From Mycolicibacterium confluentis (lineage in GTDB: Bacteria > Actinomycetota > Actinomycetes > Mycobacteriales > Mycobacteriaceae), in the NCBI RefSeq assembly GCF_010729895.1, contig NZ_AP022612.1, positions 3,720,001-3,784,000 of the forward strand: a stretch of DNA of 64,000 nucleotides, in the 5' to 3' direction. Below the pieces are notes generated by a model, which worked only from the letters and a program-made list of their open reading frames with translations, searched no databases and was not told where the DNA came from. Below are positions 48,867 through 59,891 of the stretch, piece after piece. The first letter of the stretch is position 1. The number at the start of each line of letters is the position of its first letter. The translations under genes and the position numbers were made by a program.

Positions 48867-50050
48867 GAGGCCCGCCGTTCAGCCAGGCCCGCAACCCGGT
48901 CCCGCTCGGCCGGTGTCTCGGCGAGAGCGACGACGGTGCGCGCCAACATGATCGCGCCGTCGATGACCGCGGCGTCTCCGGCCGGGCCCGCCGCGGCTTC
49001 GGCGAAGCCGGGCTGATGGACCGAGGCGCCGTTCGCCTCGACCCCCACCACCGGGTGAATGCCGGGCAGCAGTTGCGTGACGTTGCCCATGTCGGTGCTG
49101 CCCAAGGGCAACGCGGCCTCCAGTTCAGCGGGCACCGGCGCACGACCCAGGCGCAGCATCTCGGATCGGAAGGTCTGGGACAGCCACGGGTCCGGCGTCA
49201 ACTCCTGATAGATCGGCGACACCGACTCCACCCGGTGCTGACATCCGGTCGCCAGGGCTCCAGCGGCGAAACAACCCGCCATCTTCTCCTCCAGGGCATG
49301 CAATGCCGCAGTGTCGTTGGCGCGCATGGTGTATCTCATCGACGCGTGCCGGGGCACCACATTGGGTGCCTGTCCGCCGTCGGTGACGATGCCGTGCATC
49401 ATCTGACCGGGAAACAGGTGCTGGCGCAGGAGTCCGACCGCGACCTGTGCGACCGTGACCGCGTCGGCGGCGTTCACCCCGAGGAACGGCGCGACGGCGG
49501 CGTGCGCCTCCTTGCCGGTGTAGCTGACGTTGACCTCCGAGAGCGCCAGCGACCGCGCGGCGGCGATGTCGACGGGCCCGGGGTGCATCATGACGGCCGC
49601 GGCGACGTCGTCGAACGCGCCCGCCTCCATCATCAGGACCTTGCCACCGCCGGCCTCCTCGGCCGGGGTGCCGAGCAGCACCACGGTCAGATTCAGTGCG
49701 TCGGCCACCTCGGCCAGCGCCAGCGCGGCACCGACGGCCGAGGCCGCGATGATGTTGTGCCCGCATGCGTGCCCGAGTTCGGGCAGGGCGTCGTACTCGG
49801 CGCACACTCCCACCACAAGGTCGCCGCTGCCGAACGAGGCCCGGAACGCGGTGTCCAGGCCGGCAACGGGCACCACCTCGAAGCCGCGCTCGGCGACCAG
49901 GGCCTGCGTCTTGGCGCGGCTGCGGTGCTCGTGGAACGCCAGTTCCGGTTCGGCGTGAATGGAGTGCGAAAGCTCGATGAGGTCGCCACGGACCCGCGCC
50001 ACGGTGTGCTCGACGCCGTCGGCGAACGAGGAGTGCGACACACCGGCCAT
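48863..50050 (-). CDS. amiB1: AmiB1, M20-family amidohydrolase
   Basis: 395 aa. ATG 50050. Paralogous to AmiA1 but of the aminobenzoyl-glutamate-type branch: [36 protein letters not shown] with zinc ligands, [13 protein letters not shown] with catalytic Glu, and VMMHPGP. The lid domain includes [20 protein letters not shown]. It forms a two-gene operon with amiA1; the two products may work on different steps or form a heteromer (inference). Confidence 0.92.
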   Translation of the reverse strand: MAGVSHSSFADGVEHTVARVRGDLIELSHSIHAEPELAFHEHRSRAKTQALVAERGFEVVPVAGLDTAFRASFGSGDLVVGVCAEYDALPELGHACGHNIIAASAVGAALALAEVADALNLTVVLLGTPAEEAGGGKVLMMEAGAFDDVAAAVMMHPGPVDIAAARSLALSEVNVSYTGKEAHAAVAPFLGVNAADAVTVAQVAVGLLRQHLFPGQMMHGIVTDGGQAPNVVPRHASMRYTMRANDTAALHALEEKMAGCFAAGALATGCQHRVESVSPIYQELTPDPWLSQTFRSEMLRLGRAPVPAELEAALPLGSTDMGNVTQLLPGIHPVVGVEANGASVHQPGFAEAAAGPAGDAAVIDGAIMLARTVVALAETPAERDRVAGLAERRAS

Positions 50051-50112
50051 CCCTGCAGTATCTCACCGTCAGTCTCCGACGCATCCGCGGCCAACCGGTA
50101 GCCTCACCGACT

Positions 50113-50907
50113 GTGACAAGCCCGGCGGCGCTGGCCGCTCACGCCGCGTCCGCCATCGCCGATCGCACCGGGGTGGCGCGCCACGATGTCGCGGTCGTGC
50201 TGGGCTCGGGATGGGCGCCCGCCGCTGCGGCGCTGGGCCGGGCCGAGGCCGAGGTGCCGATGGCCGATCTGCCCGGTTTCACGCCGCCCAGCGCGCAGGG
50301 ACATGGCGGAACCCTGCTGTCGGTCCAGGTGGGTGCCAGGCGTGTGTTGGTGTTCCTCGGCCGCATCCACGCCTACGAGGGCCACGACCTTCGACATGTC
50401 GTGCACCCGATCCGCACGGCGTGTGCGGCCGGGGTGGGCACCGTCGTGCTGACCAACGCCGCCGGCGGCCTCCGCAGCGAGTACGCCGTGGGCCAACCCG
50501 TGCTGATCAGCGACCACCTGAACCTGACCGCGCGGTCGCCATTGGCCGGCGCCGAGTTCGTCGATCTCGTCGACGCCTACTCGCCCGCGCTGCGGCGGGT
50601 TGCCCGCGAGATCGATCCGACGCTCGCCGAGGGCGTCTACGCCGGGTTGCCGGGACCGCACTACGAGACGCCCGCCGAGATCAGGATGCTGCGCACCCTC
50701 GGTGCCGATCTGGTCGGGATGTCGACGGTGCACGAGACGATTGCGGCGCGGGCTGCGGGCGCCGACGTGTTGGCGTTCTCACTGGTGACCAACCTTGCGG
50801 CCGGGATGACGGGTGAACCGTTGTCGCATGCCGAGGTGCTCGAGGCGGGCCGTCAGTCCGCGACCGCGATGGGATCCCTGCTGTCTGCGGTGATCTCCCG
50901 GCTCTGA
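50113..50907 (+). CDS. deoD: Purine nucleoside phosphorylase
   Basis: 264 aa trimeric-type PNP that splits inosine and guanosine with phosphate. GTG 50113; TAGCCT 8 nt upstream suggests a leaderless message. Motifs: VVLGSGWAP (phosphate loop), [49 protein letters not shown] and [12 protein letters not shown], with base-binding Asn in LVTNLAAG. Matches Rv3307. Its last 55 bp overlap the convergent AbrB-type gene. Confidence 0.95.
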   Translation: MTSPAALAAHAASAIADRTGVARHDVAVVLGSGWAPAAAALGRAEAEVPMADLPGFTPPSAQGHGGTLLSVQVGARRVLVFLGRIHAYEGHDLRHVVHPIRTACAAGVGTVVLTNAAGGLRSEYAVGQPVLISDHLNLTARSPLAGAEFVDLVDAYSPALRRVAREIDPTLAEGVYAGLPGPHYETPAEIRMLRTLGADLVGMSTVHETIAARAAGADVLAFSLVTNLAAGMTGEPLSHAEVLEAGRQSATAMGSLLSAVISRL

Positions 50908-51980
50908 CGGGTGAACCGCCGCTGCAGGGCGACGATGCCGCGCGCGAGCACCGGGGCGGCGAACAGCATCACGAGAATCCGCAGCACCTGGGCCGCGACG
51001 ATGAACGTGACGTTCGAACCGGTCTCGACCGCGGTGGCCAGCACGGCGTACACACCGCCCGGGCTGGTCGCCAGGTAGCCCTCCAGCGCCGACATGCCCG
51101 TGACGTGGGCCAACAGCACACCCAGGCCAGCGGTCGCGACGGTCAGCGCCACGATGAGGCCCACCGCCAGCGGCATCGCGCGGCCGATCGCCTTGAGAGA
51201 CTGGCGTGTGAAGGCCAACCCCGCCTGCCACCCGATCACGGCGTAGGAGACCTGCACCAGGACGGTCGGCACCGCCAGGCCCAGCGACCACCCGGCCAGT
51301 TCGAGCACCACGGTGAGGGCCATGGGCACCAGCAGACCCGAACCCGGTATCCGGGCCACGCGGCCCAGCGCGATGCCGACGGCGGCGATGACGGCGATGA
51401 GCGCGACGCTGAGGTACCAGGGTGCGGCCTCGTCATGGACCAGCGTCGCGGGGTGCGAGCGGTCGGGGGCGAAGATCAGGGTCACGACGATCGGCATCGA
51501 GGCGGTGACGAGTCCGACGCGCAGGTACTGCACCACCGCGACCACCCGGTCGTCGCCGCCGAGGTCACGCGCGATGGCCACCAGTCCCGAGGCGCCACCC
51601 GCAACCAGGGCAAGCGCTCCGGTCAATGGGCTGATCTCGCGGTGCAGGCCCATCAGGACCCCGGCAGCGGCGCTGATCAGCAGCGTCGCGACCACGACCA
51701 CCACGACGATGGGCCAGTGCGGTGCGAGCGCGCCCAAGGAGTCAGGGGCCACCATCGTGCCGATGTAGACGCCGAGGATGCCCTGCGCGGCGACGCCGGT
51801 ACCGCGGGGCACGCGGGTGGGGGCCACCGCGGTGAGCGCAAGCACGATGCCGACCACCAGAGCCGCGAACAGCGCGGCGGACGGGACGTGCACGGCGGAC
51901 AGGCCGACAGAGACGACGACGGTGACCAGGATGAGCAGCAACCAGCGCCCGAACTGTATGAAGCGGTCTCGCCCTCCCAT
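50853..51980 (-). CDS. AbrB-family membrane protein (putative ammonia monooxygenase/transporter type)
   Basis: 375 aa from ATG 51980; a TTG three codons upstream is possible. Ten or so hydrophobic helices. Two similar halves each carry a loop of the AbrB duplicated family: [18 protein letters not shown] in the first and [18 protein letters not shown] in the second. Family members are annotated as AbrB or transporter/regulator without a proven substrate. It overlaps pnp by 55 bp at the 3' ends and diverges from the MarR gene. Confidence 0.8.
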   Translation of the reverse strand: MGGRDRFIQFGRWLLLILVTVVVSVGLSAVHVPSAALFAALVVGIVLALTAVAPTRVPRGTGVAAQGILGVYIGTMVAPDSLGALAPHWPIVVVVVVATLLISAAAGVLMGLHREISPLTGALALVAGGASGLVAIARDLGGDDRVVAVVQYLRVGLVTASMPIVVTLIFAPDRSHPATLVHDEAAPWYLSVALIAVIAAVGIALGRVARIPGSGLLVPMALTVVLELAGWSLGLAVPTVLVQVSYAVIGWQAGLAFTRQSLKAIGRAMPLAVGLIVALTVATAGLGVLLAHVTGMSALEGYLATSPGGVYAVLATAVETGSNVTFIVAAQVLRILVMLFAAPVLARGIVALQRRFTRQSREITADSRDPIAVAD

Positions 51981-52075
51981 GATTTCCAAGTATGCCCTTT
52001 CCTCTTTTGCCCTTCAAGCGGGATACATGCCGAAAAACACCAAGGCTTCCCTTCGCATTCCACTACCATGGCTTT

Positions 52076-52522
52076 GTGTTCTCCGACATTTCCGCCACTG
52101 AACTGCGCGAATCCGTGATGGCCCTGGCGCGGCAGATGCGCCGCCACCGCCCCGACACCGGACTGACGCTGTCTCAACTTGAGGTGTTGGGCGAGATCAG
52201 TCGCGCGGGCGAGATCTCCCCCGCCGAACTCGGCGCACGTCTGCATGTGCGGGCCCAGTCGCTGACCGACAGCATCAATGACCTCGAGGCGCGGGAACTC
52301 CTGTCCCGTCGCCCCGATCCCGGCGATCGCCGCCGTCAACTCCTCGAGATCACCGCCGAGGGCGTCGCACTGCTCGAAGGCGACCGGGCGCAACGCGACG
52401 AGTGGCTCAACGCGGCCATGCGCGCCAACCTCACCGAACTCGAGACCGACCTGTTGATGCTGGTCGCCCCGATCCTGCGCAAGCTGGCCGACACCGAGAA
52501 GGCACAATCAGGCCCATGCTGA
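52076..52522 (+). CDS. MarR-family transcriptional regulator
   Basis: 148 aa from GTG 52076. Winged helix: TLSQLEVLGEISRAGEISPA, ELGARLHVRAQSLTDSINDL, then the wing RRPDPGDRRRQLLEIT. It probably regulates the divergent AbrB-type gene 95 bp away. TACCAT about 9 nt before the GTG suggests a leaderless transcript. Its 3' end overlaps pmmB by 7 bp. Confidence 0.85.
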   Translation: MFSDISATELRESVMALARQMRRHRPDTGLTLSQLEVLGEISRAGEISPAELGARLHVRAQSLTDSINDLEARELLSRRPDPGDRRRQLLEITAEGVALLEGDRAQRDEWLNAAMRANLTELETDLLMLVAPILRKLADTEKAQSGPC

Positions 52523-54042
52523 CCTTCGGCACCGCAGGACTGCGCGGGCCCATGCAGGCGGGCCCCGACGGGATGAACGTGGCGACCGTGACGACTGCGA
52601 CCTGGGCCGTGGCGAAGGTGCTCAAAGACCGTTGCCTCGGCGGTTCGACGGTCGTGGTCGGTCGCGACGCGCGCCACCACTCCGCGGAGTTCGCCCTTGC
52701 CACCGCGGAGGTGTTCGCCGCGCAGGGATTCTCGATCGTGCTGCTCCCTGATCCGCTGCCCACTCCGGTGCTGGCATTCGCGGTGCGCCGATTGGGTGCG
52801 GCCTGCGGCGTGCAGATCACCGCGTCGCACAATCCGGCTGCCGACAACGGCTACAAGGTCTACTTCGACGGCGGCGTTCAGATCGTGTCACCGACCGACC
52901 GCGAGATCGAGGCCGCAATCGGCGTCGCACCCCCGGTCGCCGACATCCCTCGAGTCGAGGTGTCCCCCACCGACACCGAACTCGTCGAGCACTACATCGA
53001 ACGGGCCGCGTCGGTGGCACAGCACCACGGCGGGCTTCGCATCGCGCTGACGGCCCTGCACGGCGTGGGCGGCGGCACCGCACTGGCGGCCCTGCACCGG
53101 GCGGGCTTCGACGACGTCCACCTCGTCGCCGAGCAGTTCAATCCGGACCCGGACTTCCCGACGGTCGCGTTCCCCAACCCCGAGGAACCCGGCGCCTGCG
53201 ATGCGCTCCTGGCTCTGGCCGAGACCGTCGGCGCCGATCTGGCGATCGCACTGGATCCCGACGCCGACCGCTGCGCACTCGGGGTGCCGACCGCCGACGG
53301 GTGGCGCATGCTCTCCGGCGACGAAACCGGTTGGCTGCTGGGCGATCACATCCTGTCCGCGCTCGGCGCCGACGAGGCGCCGTCCAGCCTCGTCGCCAGC
53401 ACCGTGGTCTCCTCACGCCTGCTGGCGGCCATCGCGGCCGACCACGGCGCGACCCACGTGGAGACCCTGACCGGATTCAAATGGCTGGCCCGCGCCGATG
53501 CCGGCGGCTCCGGGCAGCGTCTGGTCTACGCCTACGAGGAGGCCATCGGCCACTGCGTGGACCCCGAGGCGGTGCGAGACAAGGACGGCATCAGCGCCGC
53601 GGTGCTGGCGTGCGCCATGGTCTCCGAACTGAAGGCCCAAAACCGTTCTGTGCCGGGTGAATTGGATCGACTCGCGCGCCGCCACGGCGTGCACGTCACG
53701 TCCGCGGTGTCGCTGCGGGTCACCGACGCGCCCGGCGCGATGAGCAGACTGCGCGGCGGACCACCGGCCGAACTGGCCGGAATCACCGTCGCCTGCACGG
53801 ATCTGGCGCAGCTTCGGGGCAACCGCCGCACCGACGCGCTGGTGTTCACCGGCGCGGCCGACGAGGCGACCGTGCGCATGGTGGTGCGCCCGTCAGGCAC
53901 CGAACCCAAACTCAAGTTCTATTTCGAGGTCGCCTGCCCGCCCGCCGACGATGTCGCGGCGGCGCGTGCGGTCGCCGGCGCGCGGTGCGACATGTTGCTG
54001 GCCCAGGCGCGCGAACTCGGCGAGGCCCTGCTGCGGGATTGA
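52516..54042 (+). CDS. pmmB: PmmB, phosphohexomutase-family protein, short N-terminus
   Basis: 508 aa from ATG 52516. Alpha-D-phosphohexomutase (phosphomannomutase/phosphoglucomutase). Begins directly at LTFGTAGLRGPMQAGPDGMN; I recall M. tuberculosis PmmB (Rv3308) with ~26 more residues before this motif. Upstream sequence in frame belongs to the MarR gene, so no longer start is available. Catalytic serine in TASHNPAADNGYK, metal loop DPDADRCALG, sugar loop GDETGW, and phosphate loop RPSGTEPKLKFYFE are all present. Confidence 0.92.
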   Translation: MLTFGTAGLRGPMQAGPDGMNVATVTTATWAVAKVLKDRCLGGSTVVVGRDARHHSAEFALATAEVFAAQGFSIVLLPDPLPTPVLAFAVRRLGAACGVQITASHNPAADNGYKVYFDGGVQIVSPTDREIEAAIGVAPPVADIPRVEVSPTDTELVEHYIERAASVAQHHGGLRIALTALHGVGGGTALAALHRAGFDDVHLVAEQFNPDPDFPTVAFPNPEEPGACDALLALAETVGADLAIALDPDADRCALGVPTADGWRMLSGDETGWLLGDHILSALGADEAPSSLVASTVVSSRLLAAIAADHGATHVETLTGFKWLARADAGGSGQRLVYAYEEAIGHCVDPEAVRDKDGISAAVLACAMVSELKAQNRSVPGELDRLARRHGVHVTSAVSLRVTDAPGAMSRLRGGPPAELAGITVACTDLAQLRGNRRTDALVFTGAADEATVRMVVRPSGTEPKLKFYFEVACPPADDVAAARAVAGARCDMLLAQARELGEALLRD

Positions 54043-54045
54043 GAC

Positions 54046-54669
54046 TCAGCGCGGGCCGAACTGCCGGTCCCCGGCATCGCCGAGTCCCGGGACGATGTAG
54101 GCGATCTCGTTGAGGCCCTCGTCGATCGTCGCAGTGAACAGCCGGGCGTTGGGCGCGGCCTCACCGATCGCCGACACGCCCTGCGGTGCGGCGACCACGC
54201 ACACCACGGTGATGTCGACCGCGCCACGGGCCTGCAGCAGGGCCAGCGTGTGCACCATCGAGCCACCGGTGGCCAGCATCGGGTCGAGCACCATGACGGG
54301 CTGCGCGCTCAGATCCTCGGGCAGCGACTCCAGATACGGCGTCGGCTGATGCGTCTCCTCGTCGCGGGCCACCCCGACGAAGCCCACACGGGCCTCCGGG
54401 ATCAGTGCGTGGGCCTGATCGACCATCCCCAGCCCGGCGCGCAGCACCGGCACCAGCAGGGGCGGCGCCGCCAGGCGGGAGCCCGTGGTCTCCGTGATAG
54501 GCGTCCGCACCGTGAGCTCCTCACGGCGCGCGTCCCGGGTGGCCTCGTAGACCAGCATCAGCGTCAGGTCACGAAGCGCCGAGCGGAATCCGGCGTTGTC
54601 GGTCCGCTCGTCGCGCAGTGTGGTCAACCGCGCGGCGGCCAGGGGGTGATCGATGACCCGCACATCCAT
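54046..54669 (-). CDS. upp: Uracil phosphoribosyltransferase
   Basis: 207 aa, the same as M. tuberculosis Upp (Rv3309c). ATG 54669. Converts uracil plus PRPP to [13 protein letters not shown] and [19 protein letters not shown] precede the PRPP loop [14 protein letters not shown]; the C-terminus has [14 protein letters not shown]. Converges on pmmB with a 3-bp gap. Confidence 0.96.
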   Translation of the reverse strand: MDVRVIDHPLAAARLTTLRDERTDNAGFRSALRDLTLMLVYEATRDARREELTVRTPITETTGSRLAAPPLLVPVLRAGLGMVDQAHALIPEARVGFVGVARDEETHQPTPYLESLPEDLSAQPVMVLDPMLATGGSMVHTLALLQARGAVDITVVCVVAAPQGVSAIGEAAPNARLFTATIDEGLNEIAYIVPGLGDAGDRQFGPR

Positions 54670-54680
54670 AGCCGCAAACC

Positions 54681-55106
54681 CTAATGTCCTGAGTCGGCGC
54701 GCGGGCGGATGAAACGCAACGCCGCCGCGCCGAGCACCAGCACGGTGAGCGGCGGGCAGACCCACAGCAGGGTCATGAACACCGGACTGCGCGGCGACCC
54801 GCTCAACGACAGCCCGAGCGTGACGACGAACAGCGCCGCGACCGACACCGAGACCACGACGGTGATGGCGACCGCGACGACCGTCGACACCACCACGCCG
54901 TACCGCAGAATCCCGGTGACCAGCAGCGCCAGCAGCGGCACCGCGACATAGGCGGCCACCGTCCACGTCAACTGCCCGTAGGTGAACGACTCCAGCGCCG
55001 GGCGCAGTACCAGCAGCCAGGACAGCGCCGCAGCCACCACGCCGAACGCGGCGAGGCGGCCTGAATACACCTTCCCGAAAGCCTCCATCGGGCCATCGTG
55101 CCGCAT
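54681..55106 (-). CDS. Four-helix membrane protein of unknown function
   Basis: 141 aa from ATG 55106 ([16 protein letters not shown]); ATG 55088 is equally plausible. Four hydrophobic segments ([74 protein letters not shown]). No motif recognised. It lies 11 bp upstream of upp on the same strand and is probably co-transcribed with it. Confidence 0.65.
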   Translation of the reverse strand: MRHDGPMEAFGKVYSGRLAAFGVVAAALSWLLVLRPALESFTYGQLTWTVAAYVAVPLLALLVTGILRYGVVVSTVVAVAITVVVSVSVAALFVVTLGLSLSGSPRSPVFMTLLWVCPPLTVLVLGAAALRFIRPRADSGH

Positions 55107-55182
55107 CGTCAAGTCCGACATCGACGCGCCGTGGGGACACTGCCCGACCAAGGCAGGGGGTGACCTCGTTATCCTGTGCCGC

Positions 55183-56442
55183 ATGGCTGCTGAGCTTGTC
55201 CCGATCCGCCTTGGCCTCACCGCGGGCGACCTGTACACCCTGTGGGCCCCACGCTGGCGGGACGCCGGCGACGAATGGGAGGCCTTCCTGGGCTCAGGTG
55301 ACGATCTGTACGCCTTCGAAAGCGTCGAGGATCTGGTCGCATTCGTGCGCAGCGGCGCCGAGAACGACCTGTCCGACCACCCGGCGTGGCAGAAGATCAC
55401 CGAGGCCAACGCGCACAAGCTGACGCCGGCCGAGGACCGTCAGTTCGACCTCATCGCCGTGGCGGAACTGGTCGTGGAGAAGCCCACCGAGGACGGCGTG
55501 AACACGCTGGCCCGCACACTGGCCGTGGTGTCGTCGCTCGGATCGGTCTGCGAGCTGCCGTCGGTGACCAAGTTCTTCAACGGCAACCCGACGCTGTCGG
55601 GTGTCAACGGCGGCATCGACGAGTTCTCCGGCAAGGCTGGGTTGAAGCGGTGGAACAACATCGCCGCGATCGTCGGGCGCAACTGGGACAAGGTGATCGC
55701 CTCCATCGACGAGATCGTCACCACGCCCGAGGTCGACGAGAAGCTGGCCAAGCTGGCCGCCGCCGAACTGGCCGGACCCGCGCCTGAGGATGACGACGAC
55801 GAGATCCTCGAGACCGACGCCGCCGCGCTGGACTCCGACTCCGGTGAGGACGAGGACGACGAGCGCGCCGCCGACGACGACTTCGTCCTCGCCCACGAGG
55901 AGGACTTCTGGCTCAAGGTCGGCATCGACCCGATCCGCGTCATGACCACCGGCGGCACGTTCTACACGCTGCGCTGCTACCTCGGCGAGCGTCCGGTGTT
56001 CCTCGGCCGTAACGGCCGCATCAGCGTGTTCAGTTCGGAGCGGGCCCTGGCGCGCTACCTGGCTGACGACCACGACCATGACCTGTCGGACCTGAGCACC
56101 TACGACGACATCAGGACCGCGGCCACCGACGGCTCCCTCGACATCGACATCACCGAGGAGAACATCTACGTTCTGACCGGTCTGGCCGACGACATCGCCG
56201 ACGGTCCCGACGCGGTCGACCGCGACCAGCTGGAACTCGCGGTGGAGTTCCTGCGTGATGTCGGCGACTACTCCGAGGAGGACACCGTCGACAAGGCGCT
56301 GGCCGCCGACAGCGCGCTGGGCAGGTTCGCGGCCTACGTGCTCGACGAGTCCTCGGCCAAGCCCAAGGGCCCCTACACCGATGCGGCCTCGCAGTTGGAG
56401 TCGCTGGAACGGTTCGTCGAGACGCGCCTGCGCCGCGAGTGA
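55183..56442 (+). CDS. Conserved acidic protein (Rv3311-like)
   Basis: 419 aa. ATG 55183; TTATCCT seven nt upstream suggests a leaderless message. Starts [20 protein letters not shown], matching my memory of Rv3311. Two similar modules, [20 protein letters not shown] early and [19 protein letters not shown] late, each followed by a segment like [30 protein letters not shown], so the protein looks like an internal duplication. An acidic linker (Asp/Glu-rich) runs from about residue 205 to 240. Cytosolic; function unknown. Confidence 0.8.
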   Translation: MAAELVPIRLGLTAGDLYTLWAPRWRDAGDEWEAFLGSGDDLYAFESVEDLVAFVRSGAENDLSDHPAWQKITEANAHKLTPAEDRQFDLIAVAELVVEKPTEDGVNTLARTLAVVSSLGSVCELPSVTKFFNGNPTLSGVNGGIDEFSGKAGLKRWNNIAAIVGRNWDKVIASIDEIVTTPEVDEKLAKLAAAELAGPAPEDDDDEILETDAAALDSDSGEDEDDERAADDDFVLAHEEDFWLKVGIDPIRVMTTGGTFYTLRCYLGERPVFLGRNGRISVFSSERALARYLADDHDHDLSDLSTYDDIRTAATDGSLDIDITEENIYVLTGLADDIADGPDAVDRDQLELAVEFLRDVGDYSEEDTVDKALAADSALGRFAAYVLDESSAKPKGPYTDAASQLESLERFVETRLRRE

Positions 56443-56443
56443 C

Positions 56444-57550
56444 TCACCCGATCAGGACCGCATAGCGCGGCTTGATCACCTCGTCGATGATCGCCAGGCG
56501 TTCGTCGAACGGGAGGAACGCGGACTTCATCGCGTTGATGGTGAACCGTTCGAGGTCGCTCCACCCGTACCCGAACGCCTCCACCAAGCGCAGCATCTCC
56601 TGGCTCATCGTGGTGTCGCTCATCAGGCGGTTGTCGGTGTTGACCGTGACGCGGAACCGCAGTCGCGCCAGCATGTCGAACGGGTGCTCGGCGATCGAGC
56701 GCGCGGCCCCGGTCTGCACGTTGGACGACGGGCACATCTCCAGCGGGATGCGCTTGTCCCGCACGATCGACGCCACCCGGCCCAGGTGGTGGGTGCCGTC
56801 CGGACGCTCCTCGATGTCGTCGACGAGACGGACCCCGTGCCCCAGCCTGTCGGCGCCGCAGAACGCCAGCGCCTCGTGGATGGACGGCAGCCCGAACGCC
56901 TCACCCGCGTGAATCGTGAAGCGTGCGTTGTTGTTCCGCATGTACTCGAACGCGTCGAGGTGACGGGTGGGCGGATAGCCGGCCTCGGCCCCGGCGATGT
57001 CGAAGCCCACGACGCCCTTGTCCCGGAACCGGATCGCGAGTTCGGCGATCTCCCGGGACCGCGCCGCGTGCCGCATCGCGGTGACCAGACAACGCACCAC
57101 GATCGGGCGGCCGGCGGCGGCCGCGGCCTTCTCGCCGTCGGCGAATCCGGCCAGCACCGCATCGACCACGTCGTCGAGTGACAGACCGTTGTCGATGTGC
57201 AGCTCGGGCGCGAACCGGACCTCGGCGTAGACCACGGAGTCCTGTGCGAGGTCCTCGACGCACTCGTAGGCGACGCGGTGCAGCGCCTCTGGGGTCTGCA
57301 TCACCGCGACGGTGTGGGCGAACGGTTCCAGGTAGCGCTCGAGTGACCCACTGTGCGCCGCGGTGCGGAACCACGCCGCCAGCGTGTCCAAGTCGGTGGC
57401 GGGCAGGTCGTCGTAGCCGATCGAACCGGCGATGTCGAGCACCGTGGCGGGCCGGAGGCCGCCGTCGAGATGGTCGTGCAGCAGTGCCTTCGGGGCCTGC
57501 TGGATCACCTGCAGGTCCTGCGGTCCGGTCGGTGTCGGCGGTGTCGTCAT
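56444..57550 (-). CDS. add: Adenosine deaminase
   Basis: 368 aa. ATG 57550 overlaps the deoA stop. Zinc enzyme: [12 protein letters not shown] supplies the first His pair, [10 protein letters not shown] the third His and catalytic Glu, LGHGVRL a catalytic His, and VNTDNRLMS the metal/catalytic Asp region (SLNTDDP in other groups). Converts adenosine to inosine for PNP. Corresponds to Rv3313c. Confidence 0.95.
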   Translation of the reverse strand: MTTPPTPTGPQDLQVIQQAPKALLHDHLDGGLRPATVLDIAGSIGYDDLPATDLDTLAAWFRTAAHSGSLERYLEPFAHTVAVMQTPEALHRVAYECVEDLAQDSVVYAEVRFAPELHIDNGLSLDDVVDAVLAGFADGEKAAAAAGRPIVVRCLVTAMRHAARSREIAELAIRFRDKGVVGFDIAGAEAGYPPTRHLDAFEYMRNNNARFTIHAGEAFGLPSIHEALAFCGADRLGHGVRLVDDIEERPDGTHHLGRVASIVRDKRIPLEMCPSSNVQTGAARSIAEHPFDMLARLRFRVTVNTDNRLMSDTTMSQEMLRLVEAFGYGWSDLERFTINAMKSAFLPFDERLAIIDEVIKPRYAVLIG

Positions 57551-58848
57551 GAGCTCATCCGTTCAATGATCAGGGGACGAGACGGCGGTGCAGACTGGCC
57601 AATACTCCAGGCACCGGTCAGTTCGGCCATCGCTGGCGCGAATCGGTTCGGGGTGTCGGTGTAGAGCGTGAAGACGGCCTCGCCCGCGGCCACGGGCTCC
57701 CCCGGCCTGCGATGGATTCTGATGCCGGCACCAGCCTGCACGCGCTCACCCGGACGTGAGCGACCCGCTCCGAGTCGCCACACCGCCATCCCCACCGCCA
57801 ACGCGTCGATGTCCCCCATTGTGCCGCTCACCGGTGCTGTCACGGTCTCGGAATGAGCTGCCACCGGCAGGGGCTGGCTCAGATCGCCGCCCTGGGCCGC
57901 GATGATGGCCCGGAAGCTGTCCATCGCGGTGCCGTCGCGCAGGGAGTCGGCGGGGTCGCGCGCGTCGAGACCGGCCAGCGTGAGCATCTCCGCGGCCAAC
58001 TGCAGCGTCAGTTCGACGACGTCGGGTGGGCCGCCGCCGGCGAGCACCTCCAGCGATTCGGCGACCTCGACGGCGTTGCCGACCGTGCGACCCAGCGGCA
58101 CCGCCATGTCGGTCAGCAGCGCGCGGGTGGGGACGCCGTGTGCGCGGCCGAGATCGACCATGGTCTGCGCCAGGGCGACCGATTCCGCGGGGTCCTTCAG
58201 GAATGCACCGGAGCCGACTTTGACGTCGAGCACGAGCCCGTCAGCGCCCTCCGCGAGCTTCTTGCTCATGATCGAACTCGCGATCAGCGGCAGCGATTCC
58301 GTCGTGGCGGTGACGTCGCGCAGCGCGTAGATCTTGCGGTCGGCCGGCGCGAGGTCGCCCGCCGCGAAGATCGCCGCCCCCACCTCGGTCAACTGGGCCC
58401 GCACGCGGTCCTTGCCGATCTCGGCCGAGAAGCCCGGGATCGACTCGAGCTTGTCGAGCGTGCCGCCGGTGTGGCCCAGGCCGCGACCGGCGGCCTGCGG
58501 GACCGCGGCACCGCACGCGGCGACCACGGGCACCAGCGGGATCGTGAGCTTGTCGCCGACCCCGCCGGTCGAGTGCTTGTCCACCAACCGCAGAGGCTGC
58601 CCGTCGCGTCGCAGGTCGGCGAAATCCAGTCGCTCGCCGGAGGCGATCATCGCGGCGGTCCACCGCGCGATCTCGTCGCGGTCCATCCCGCGCAGGAAGA
58701 TCGCCATGAGCAGCGCGGCCATCTGCTCGTCACCGACGTCACCACGGGTGTAGGCGTCGATCACCCAGTCGATGGCCGCATCGGACAGTCGCCCGCCGTC
58801 GCGTTTGGTGCGGATGACCGTCGGTGCGTCGAAGCTGAATTCGGTCAT
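57547..58848 (-). CDS. deoA: Thymidine phosphorylase
   Basis: 433 aa from ATG 58848, which overlaps the cdd stop (ATGA). Pyrimidine nucleoside phosphorylase: [20 protein letters not shown] and [16 protein letters not shown] are the phosphate and substrate signatures; [14 protein letters not shown] follows. The C-terminal domain ([19 protein letters not shown]) matches the family end. Middle gene of the cdd-deoA-add operon (Rv3315c-Rv3313c). Confidence 0.96.
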   Translation of the reverse strand: MTEFSFDAPTVIRTKRDGGRLSDAAIDWVIDAYTRGDVGDEQMAALLMAIFLRGMDRDEIARWTAAMIASGERLDFADLRRDGQPLRLVDKHSTGGVGDKLTIPLVPVVAACGAAVPQAAGRGLGHTGGTLDKLESIPGFSAEIGKDRVRAQLTEVGAAIFAAGDLAPADRKIYALRDVTATTESLPLIASSIMSKKLAEGADGLVLDVKVGSGAFLKDPAESVALAQTMVDLGRAHGVPTRALLTDMAVPLGRTVGNAVEVAESLEVLAGGGPPDVVELTLQLAAEMLTLAGLDARDPADSLRDGTAMDSFRAIIAAQGGDLSQPLPVAAHSETVTAPVSGTMGDIDALAVGMAVWRLGAGRSRPGERVQAGAGIRIHRRPGEPVAAGEAVFTLYTDTPNRFAPAMAELTGAWSIGQSAPPSRPLIIERMSS

Positions 58849-59249
58849 GCCGGCCCTCGGTCGAGGTCGTGCGGACCGAATGCGTCGGGCAGCAGTTCCG
58901 ACAGCGGTTTCGGCCCGGCCGGGTGGTCGATCAGCATCGTGGGCCCGCCGTGCTCGAGGAGCACCTGACGGCAGCGTCCGCAGGGCATCAGCAGGTCGCC
59001 GTCGCCAGCCACGCAGACCAGCGCGCGCAGTCTTCCCCCACCGGTCGCGAAGAGGGCGCAGACCACAGCGCACTCGGCGCAGAGACCTAGGCCATATGAG
59101 ACATTCTCCACATTGCAGCCGGTCACAAATCGGTCATCGTCGACCAGCGCGGCCGCGCCCACCGGGAACCCCGAATACGGGGCGTAGGCGTGCGTCGAAG
59201 CGCTTATTGCTTTGTCCCGCAACAGTTTCCAGTCAATGTCACCGCTCAT
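58845..59249 (-). CDS. cdd: Cytidine deaminase
   Basis: 134 aa tetrameric type. ATG 59249. Zinc ligands in LCAECAVVCALF (with the catalytic Glu) and MPCGRCRQVLLEHG; substrate motif YAPYSGFPVGAA. First gene of the salvage operon; the three products together degrade cytidine, deoxynucleosides and adenosine. The start is 225 bp from sdhC, divergent. Confidence 0.96.
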   Translation of the reverse strand: MSGDIDWKLLRDKAISASTHAYAPYSGFPVGAAALVDDDRFVTGCNVENVSYGLGLCAECAVVCALFATGGGRLRALVCVAGDGDLLMPCGRCRQVLLEHGGPTMLIDHPAGPKPLSELLPDAFGPHDLDRGPA

Positions 59250-59474
59250 GTGATCGCCGCCTCATCAAGTCTGAATCCATTCCGAAAACCCCGCCCACAC
59301 GCCCCATATCCACAAAGGTCACCCTAACTTTCGATGCGATTTCGGCTCTCACCCCTTTCCGGAAATTCGGTCGTTGCTGAGAATGGGATTAGAGTCCACC
59401 CGACGGTTTCCAGACACCGCCACGCTGGGGTAACGACTGGCCCCTGGCGTCCACCGAAGGCGTTGGAGGCGCAG
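59250..59474. promoter_or_regulatory. Divergent cdd / sdhC promoter region
   Basis: 225 bp. A 10-bp palindrome TTTCCGGAAA lies at 59356-59365, and TAGAGT at 59390-59395 is a plausible -10 for sdhC. GTTGGAGGCGCAG before 59475 is the sdhC ribosome site. No gene seen. Confidence 0.4.
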
Positions 59475-59891
59475 ATGACGACAGCGGCCCCGGTCGAACC
59501 GGCGCAGAAACACAAGCCGCGCCGTCGCACCCTGTATCGCGGAGACCCCGGCATGTGGTCGTGGGTTCTTCACCGCATCACGGGCGCGACCATCTTCTTC
59601 TTCTTGCTCGTGCACGTGCTCGACACTGCACTGGTCCGCGTCAGCCCGCAGGCCTACAACGAAGTCATCGAGACCTACAAGACCCCGATCGTCGGGCTCA
59701 TGGAGGTCGGCCTGGTGGCCGCGGTGCTGTTCCACGCGTTGAACGGCATCCGCGTAATCCTCGTCGACTTCTGGTCCGAAGGCCCCCGCCATCAGCGCAA
59801 GATGCTGGTCGGCGTGGGTGTCGTCTGGTTGCTGGTGATGGTTCCCGCACTTGTGGTGCTGGGTATGCACATGGCGGAGAGGTTCCTGTGA
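59475..59891 (+). CDS. sdhC: SdhC, succinate dehydrogenase cytochrome b556 subunit
   Basis: 138 aa. ATG 59475. Membrane anchor that binds haem b and quinone. GMWSWVLHRITGATIFFFLL carries the S-x-x-x-R-x-[ST]-G signature of SdhC; FHALNGIRVILVDF has the haem-ligand His. Three TM helices. The N-terminal ~25 residues are polar and extend beyond the M. tuberculosis protein as I recall it. GTGA overlap with sdhD. Confidence 0.93.
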   Translation: MTTAAPVEPAQKHKPRRRTLYRGDPGMWSWVLHRITGATIFFFLLVHVLDTALVRVSPQAYNEVIETYKTPIVGLMEVGLVAAVLFHALNGIRVILVDFWSEGPRHQRKMLVGVGVVWLLVMVPALVVLGMHMAERFL

